From NCBI GenBank assembly GCA_027625915.1, contig JANTQA010000051.1, forward strand, positions 2,294,501 through 2,358,500: a stretch of 64,000 bases of DNA, written 5' to 3'. The first letter of the stretch is position 1. Every line of letters starts with the position of its first letter. Shown here one piece after another: positions 60,421 through 64,000 of the stretch. The position numbers and the translations under genes were made by a program. Source of the DNA: Anaeramoeba flamelloides (Eukaryota > Metamonada > Anaeramoebidae). The notes below the pieces were generated by a model. It made no database searches and had not been told where the DNA came from. It worked only from the letters and a program-made list of their open reading frames with translations.

Positions 60421-61155
60421 ATTTTCATTCTCGTTTTTTTTCTCATAATTAGAATCACCCCCACCTTTTATTCCTTTTTGATTTTCGTTTTTCTTTTGTG
60501 TTGTCGTTTCTTTTTTTTCTTTTTCTTCTTTTTCATCAACAAGATCATTATTCTGATCATTGCCCATATTCAATTCCTTTTTATTTTTTGATGTAGATTG
60601 TTTTGAGGCAGATTTTGGTTTTGGTTTTGTTCTTGTCCTTGTTTCTGTTGTTATTGTTTTTTCTTCGTTTTTGATTTTGGATTCTCTTTTCTTCTTAGTC
60701 GAATTTTTTTCTCTTTCAGTGGTCTTTGGGGAATTTTTTTTTTTATATTGATTCTTTGTCGAAAGTGGTGTTTTTTTTCTTCCTTTTTTTGACGAATTAT
60801 ATTTCTTTGGTGCGGAACTGATCCTAAACAGTTTATTTCCACTTTTTTTCCTGAGACTAGAGGGAGTGATTCTTGTTATTTTTTTTACAGTTTTTCTTGG
60901 GGTAATTTTTTTTTTTAATTTTGGGTTTTTTGCTTTTGGCTTGACTTTTGTTTCCTTATACTGAGTGTTTTCCTTTGTTTCTTCAGTTCCCTGTTTTTCG
61001 TTTGATTCCTGTGTTTCTATTTGCTCGTTTGTTTCTTGGCTTGCTGAAGTTGTAAACAGATTTTCAACCTCTTGGTTATTCAGTAACTCTTTAACCTGCT
61101 CTAAATTATTTGGATCCAGATTGTCCAGTAACTTGTGCAATTCTGTTGAGTCCAT
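59872..61155 (-). CDS. lysine-rich coiled-coil protein with NE repeats
   Basis: Function unknown; 427 aa from ATG at 61155 (MDSTELHKLLDNLDPNNLEQ). A short acidic N-terminal helix-like segment (1-33) is followed by a Glu/Thr/Lys-rich part, then a long Lys/Arg/Ser/Thr-rich region (about 70-200), an (NE)n run of about 13 units encoded by a near-perfect 6-bp repeat (about 60362-60434), a coiled coil (about 280-395, IAIMELETEKRMLESKNQKL onwards) and a basic tail. The composition suggests a nuclear or cytoskeletal scaffold, but nothing is diagnostic. A single exon with no sign of damage. Confidence 0.8.
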
Positions 61156-62295
61156 TAGAAATGATTTTTCGTTAGAAAAGCAGTTTGATCACAATGTGTT
61201 TGTTAAAATGGAATATTTATGGTTTTATTATTTTTGTGTAAAAAATGAAATATTTATTATCTTTCTTTTTTTTTTTTAGAATTTGAGAATTCTATTTTTG
61301 ATTTCTTTTCTTATTGTTTTTTGAAACTATGTGTTATTTTTATAACATAAAATCAACCAGAATTTTTTTTTTTGATAATCTGAGAATAATTTATTTTATT
61401 CTTTTCTCCCCCTCACATAGATAGAACGAGTTTGGTTTTGTTTTATCTTTTCTGTTTAGTTTTTCTCATTTTGGAAAAATTAGTACTCAATTTAGCATGA
61501 CTAACATATTTCTTCCAAGATCTTAAAACCCCTTTGAAGAGAAATTTTCTTCAGTGGGTACTCACAAGAAAAAAAAACGATTCTTTCGAATTTAATAACA
61601 AAAAAGTCAAAAAAATTTTACCACATCTCACAATTTTAAAAATAAAGTTAAAAATCTTCTTACTACAAGACCTTATCTCACTTTTAATGCTATTTTTCAC
61701 AAGTCACATTTTTGTTTTTAAAAGTTTGAGTCATTTTTATCATTTTTGAAAAGTTCAAAATTCAACATATTTCTGAATTATTCCCAAAAAATTATTTTCG
61801 TTGAAGAAGATAGTAATCCCATTGATCCTTTGAAGGAAGTATACGTAAACACACTTTAAAAATAATTCCACTAAGTTTTCAATTAACTCTGTAGTGAAAA
61901 TCTAGTTAATGTCAAAATAATAGAAATAATCATTTTAAGGACTACTTTTGCAATTCACCAAATAGCCTCAACACGATTTGTTCCAATCTCATTTAAAATG
62001 TAAAAGAATGATCTTTAAAATATTCTCCAATTTGGATCAAAAAATCATTTTATGTCATTTTTTAAATGAAAAATTCACAAAGAAATTTTGAGATACATGA
62101 ACGTCCAATTTCTTGTTAATGATCATGAAAATGAAGAAGAAAAATAATCACAATTGTATAAATTTAAAAACTCACTGATTACAAACACTTTTCAATAAAG
62201 AATTCGAACTTTAAATGATCCTATTGTCCTATGAGTTACATTGAATTATAAAATTGTCTCCAAAAACAATTAAGCTCTTCCCAACCTCCCGTGAA

Positions 62296-62640
62296 AATTT
62301 ATAAGATATAGAAATTGGTTGTCTATTTTAAAATTGTTTTTTTTTGAAATAGAAAATTCAATCTCTACCATATAATAAAAATTTCAACTTCTCTGACCTT
62401 AATTAGAGTTATTTTTTTGTGTGAAAACCAAGATAAAAATAAAATTTTATCAAGAAAAGAAATCAAAGAAACCATGGAAACTCGAAAGTATTTTTCGATC
62501 ATTGATTTTAAATTGTAAAAAGCTGAGATTTAAACAATTTTGGAAATTGAAGAACTTCCATAATGAAAGTATTATATCAATTTGTTTGTCAGTTTCTAAA
62601 AACAAAAAAAATGGAGTAATTATTTTTAATCTTGTATTAT
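62296..62640 (+). repeat. dispersed repeat R6, copy 2
   Basis: Colinear with 19-430 at the left edge of the window. The open frame at 62421-62642 falls in this repeat and is not conserved in copy 1, so it is not a gene. Confidence 0.55.
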
Positions 62641-63254
62641 AACTTTTATGATTTATGATGAACGTTTATAACCCTTTTACGGATGTTTTACAAAAAAAAT
62701 ATTTCAGAAAAGAAGATCAATTTCCTATGTCTTATAAATTTTTGATGCAGGGATGGAAGGGCTGGATTAATTATTACACAATTTGGGTGATTTAGACTTT
62801 TTTTTTTTTTTTTTTGGGTTCTTTTTGTTTTTCCTTGAATTTAATCTCCTAGCCATAACTAAGAAGATATTGTCCCCTATAATTGTTTTTGGAACAACAA
62901 GGTCCATGCCAGACACACACCACCCTTTTTTTTTTTTTTATTTTTTTGATATTTTTTTTTGTTTTTAATTTTTCTATCAAAACCCAATTTGTTTTATCAA
63001 GGCAAATTGGGTTGAGGTTGTTTGGGGAATGTTTAGAAAAATTTTTCCTGAAAGGTTCTTTTTGAAAATTAAATTTGTAAAAATTAGTCAGTTTTTTTTA
63101 TTTTTGAAAAAAATATTGTGTCATTTGAGCAAAAATGATCACTCAATAATTGGAAATGGGAATTTTAGTGGATTTAATACAACCCCAAACTAATACCATA
63201 CCATTAATCAAAAATATCTTTGTTTTTAAAATAACAAAGAACTAAACTCTGTTT

Positions 63255-63934
63255 CAGTCAAAGGGGCCCAACATTTTTTTTTCAAATATCAATTATTTTA
63301 TACAATTGAGCTTTGAAGAACAAATAAGAAATAAACAGAATAATAAACATCAAAGAATTGTTGATACATGTCTGAAAGAAAACTAATTAATCAATAAATT
63401 TTCTTAAAAATTGAAAAACTCAAATTCTTAGGAACTATTGAGAAAAACAACGATGTTCGTTTTGAACTTCTACTGGTATTTGAATAATAAATAGGAAACA
63501 TTTTTTCACTTCATTTTCCATGCTTTTCTTTTAGAAATCAAGCCCCCAAACGAAGTTTTTTGGTATTTGTGGTCTCTATTTGAAAAAGGAAATGAAAATG
63601 AAGTGAAAATTTTTCACATTTATTAAACAAATATCAAGATCAAAGATCGAATTGAATTGCAATAGAAATCAATATGATCTCTCAAAAATCTTTACATGGT
63701 TTCAATAACCTTAGAATAACAAGTTTTTACCAAGTGACTATTGATCTTGCAATAAAAATCTTTGCAAATGAATGACGTTTTAAAAAAAAATCGAAAAAAA
63801 AAAAACAAAAATGTGTAGAAATGTGAAAAAATGATTTTAGTTTTAAAAATTTCCAAAATAAAATTTTTCTTCTAATATCTATACAAAACCTTTAAACACG
63901 TGTATTATACCATTACAACTGGGTCCCTTTGACT
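63255..63934 (-). mobile_element. R7 element, copy 3 (680 bp, best preserved)
   Basis: The ends are CAGTCAAAGGGGCCCAAC on the left and ACTGGGTCCCTTTGACTG on the right, a terminal inverted repeat of about 16 bp. It is inverted relative to the copy at 36974-37470, sharing blocks such as CGTGTTTAAAGGTTTTG, GCAAGATCAATAGTCACTTG and AATTCTTTGATGTTTATTAT (read on the minus strand). No coding capacity. Target-site duplication not clear. Confidence 0.78.
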
Positions 63935-64000
63935 GAAAAATAGTTTATTTCATTTAGTACATTGCCAAATACTCAAAAGAAGACAAAAAAATAAATATAG

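Larger units (their letters stand above)
61156..64000. other. intergenic, two element copies
   Basis: No supported gene. R6 copy 2 (62296-62640) and a full-length R7 element (63255-63934) occupy about a third of it. An 11-bp hairpin (AACCCAATTTG with CAAATTGGGTT) lies near 62981-63013. Confidence 0.65.

Noticed and set aside
62421-62642. 73-codon frame near the right end
   Set aside because: It lies in dispersed repeat R6 and is not open in the other copy.

Overview
The window looks like nuclear DNA of an AT-rich protist. Evidence: spliceosomal GT-AG introns, a cytosolic ribosomal protein gene interrupted directly after its ATG, a CAND1 gene with eight exons, and long T/A-rich intergenic stretches. 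Proteins are full of simple repeats (KE, NE, QE, T and Q runs), which recalls amoeboid lineages such as Anaeramoeba or some Amoebozoa; I cannot place it further from sequence alone. Every intact gene I can read ends in TAA and needs only the standard code.

Layout. 1-8.4 kb: repeats and a decayed ankyrin-repeat gene (- strand). 8.4-10.6 kb: AMP-forming acetyl-CoA synthetase (+, two exons). 10.6-16.3 kb: repeats, including a young inverted duplication and two MITE families. 16.3-17.8 kb: leucine-rich-repeat protein with a very basic tail (+). 17.8-22.8 kb: repeats only. 22.8-23.6 kb: ribosomal protein uL15/RPL27A (-, three exons). 27.0-27.4 kb: a coding-looking scrap (+). 28.3-40.8 kb: CAND1 (+, eight exons, introns up to 4.65 kb, some carrying transposon copies). 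41-47.7 kb: a transposon cluster with CACTA-type ends, holding an orphan 3' exon, a duplicated promoter/first-exon segment and two TA-flanked MITEs, followed by three almost identical 0.7-kb CACTA-ended units in tandem. 50.8-52.4 kb: bZIP transcription factor with a transmembrane segment (+) and a perfect CRE palindrome upstream. 54.1-55.2 and 59.9-61.2 kb: two lysine-rich coiled-coil proteins (-). 58.1-59.0 kb: a heavily decayed stretch that may be a heat-shock-factor relic. 61.2-64 kb: repeats.

The host genes do not form a pathway. They are a metabolic enzyme (acetate activation), a translation component, a regulator of cullin-RING ligases, a probable stress-responsive membrane-bound transcription factor, and three proteins of unknown role. 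What ties the window together is the repeat landscape: at least nine families of short non-autonomous elements, several with clear terminal inverted repeats, nested in each other and in host introns. No transposase gene, tRNA, rRNA or CRISPR array was seen, and nothing recognisable as a virus or LTR element. All comparisons come from reading the sequence and from memory of protein families; no search was run.
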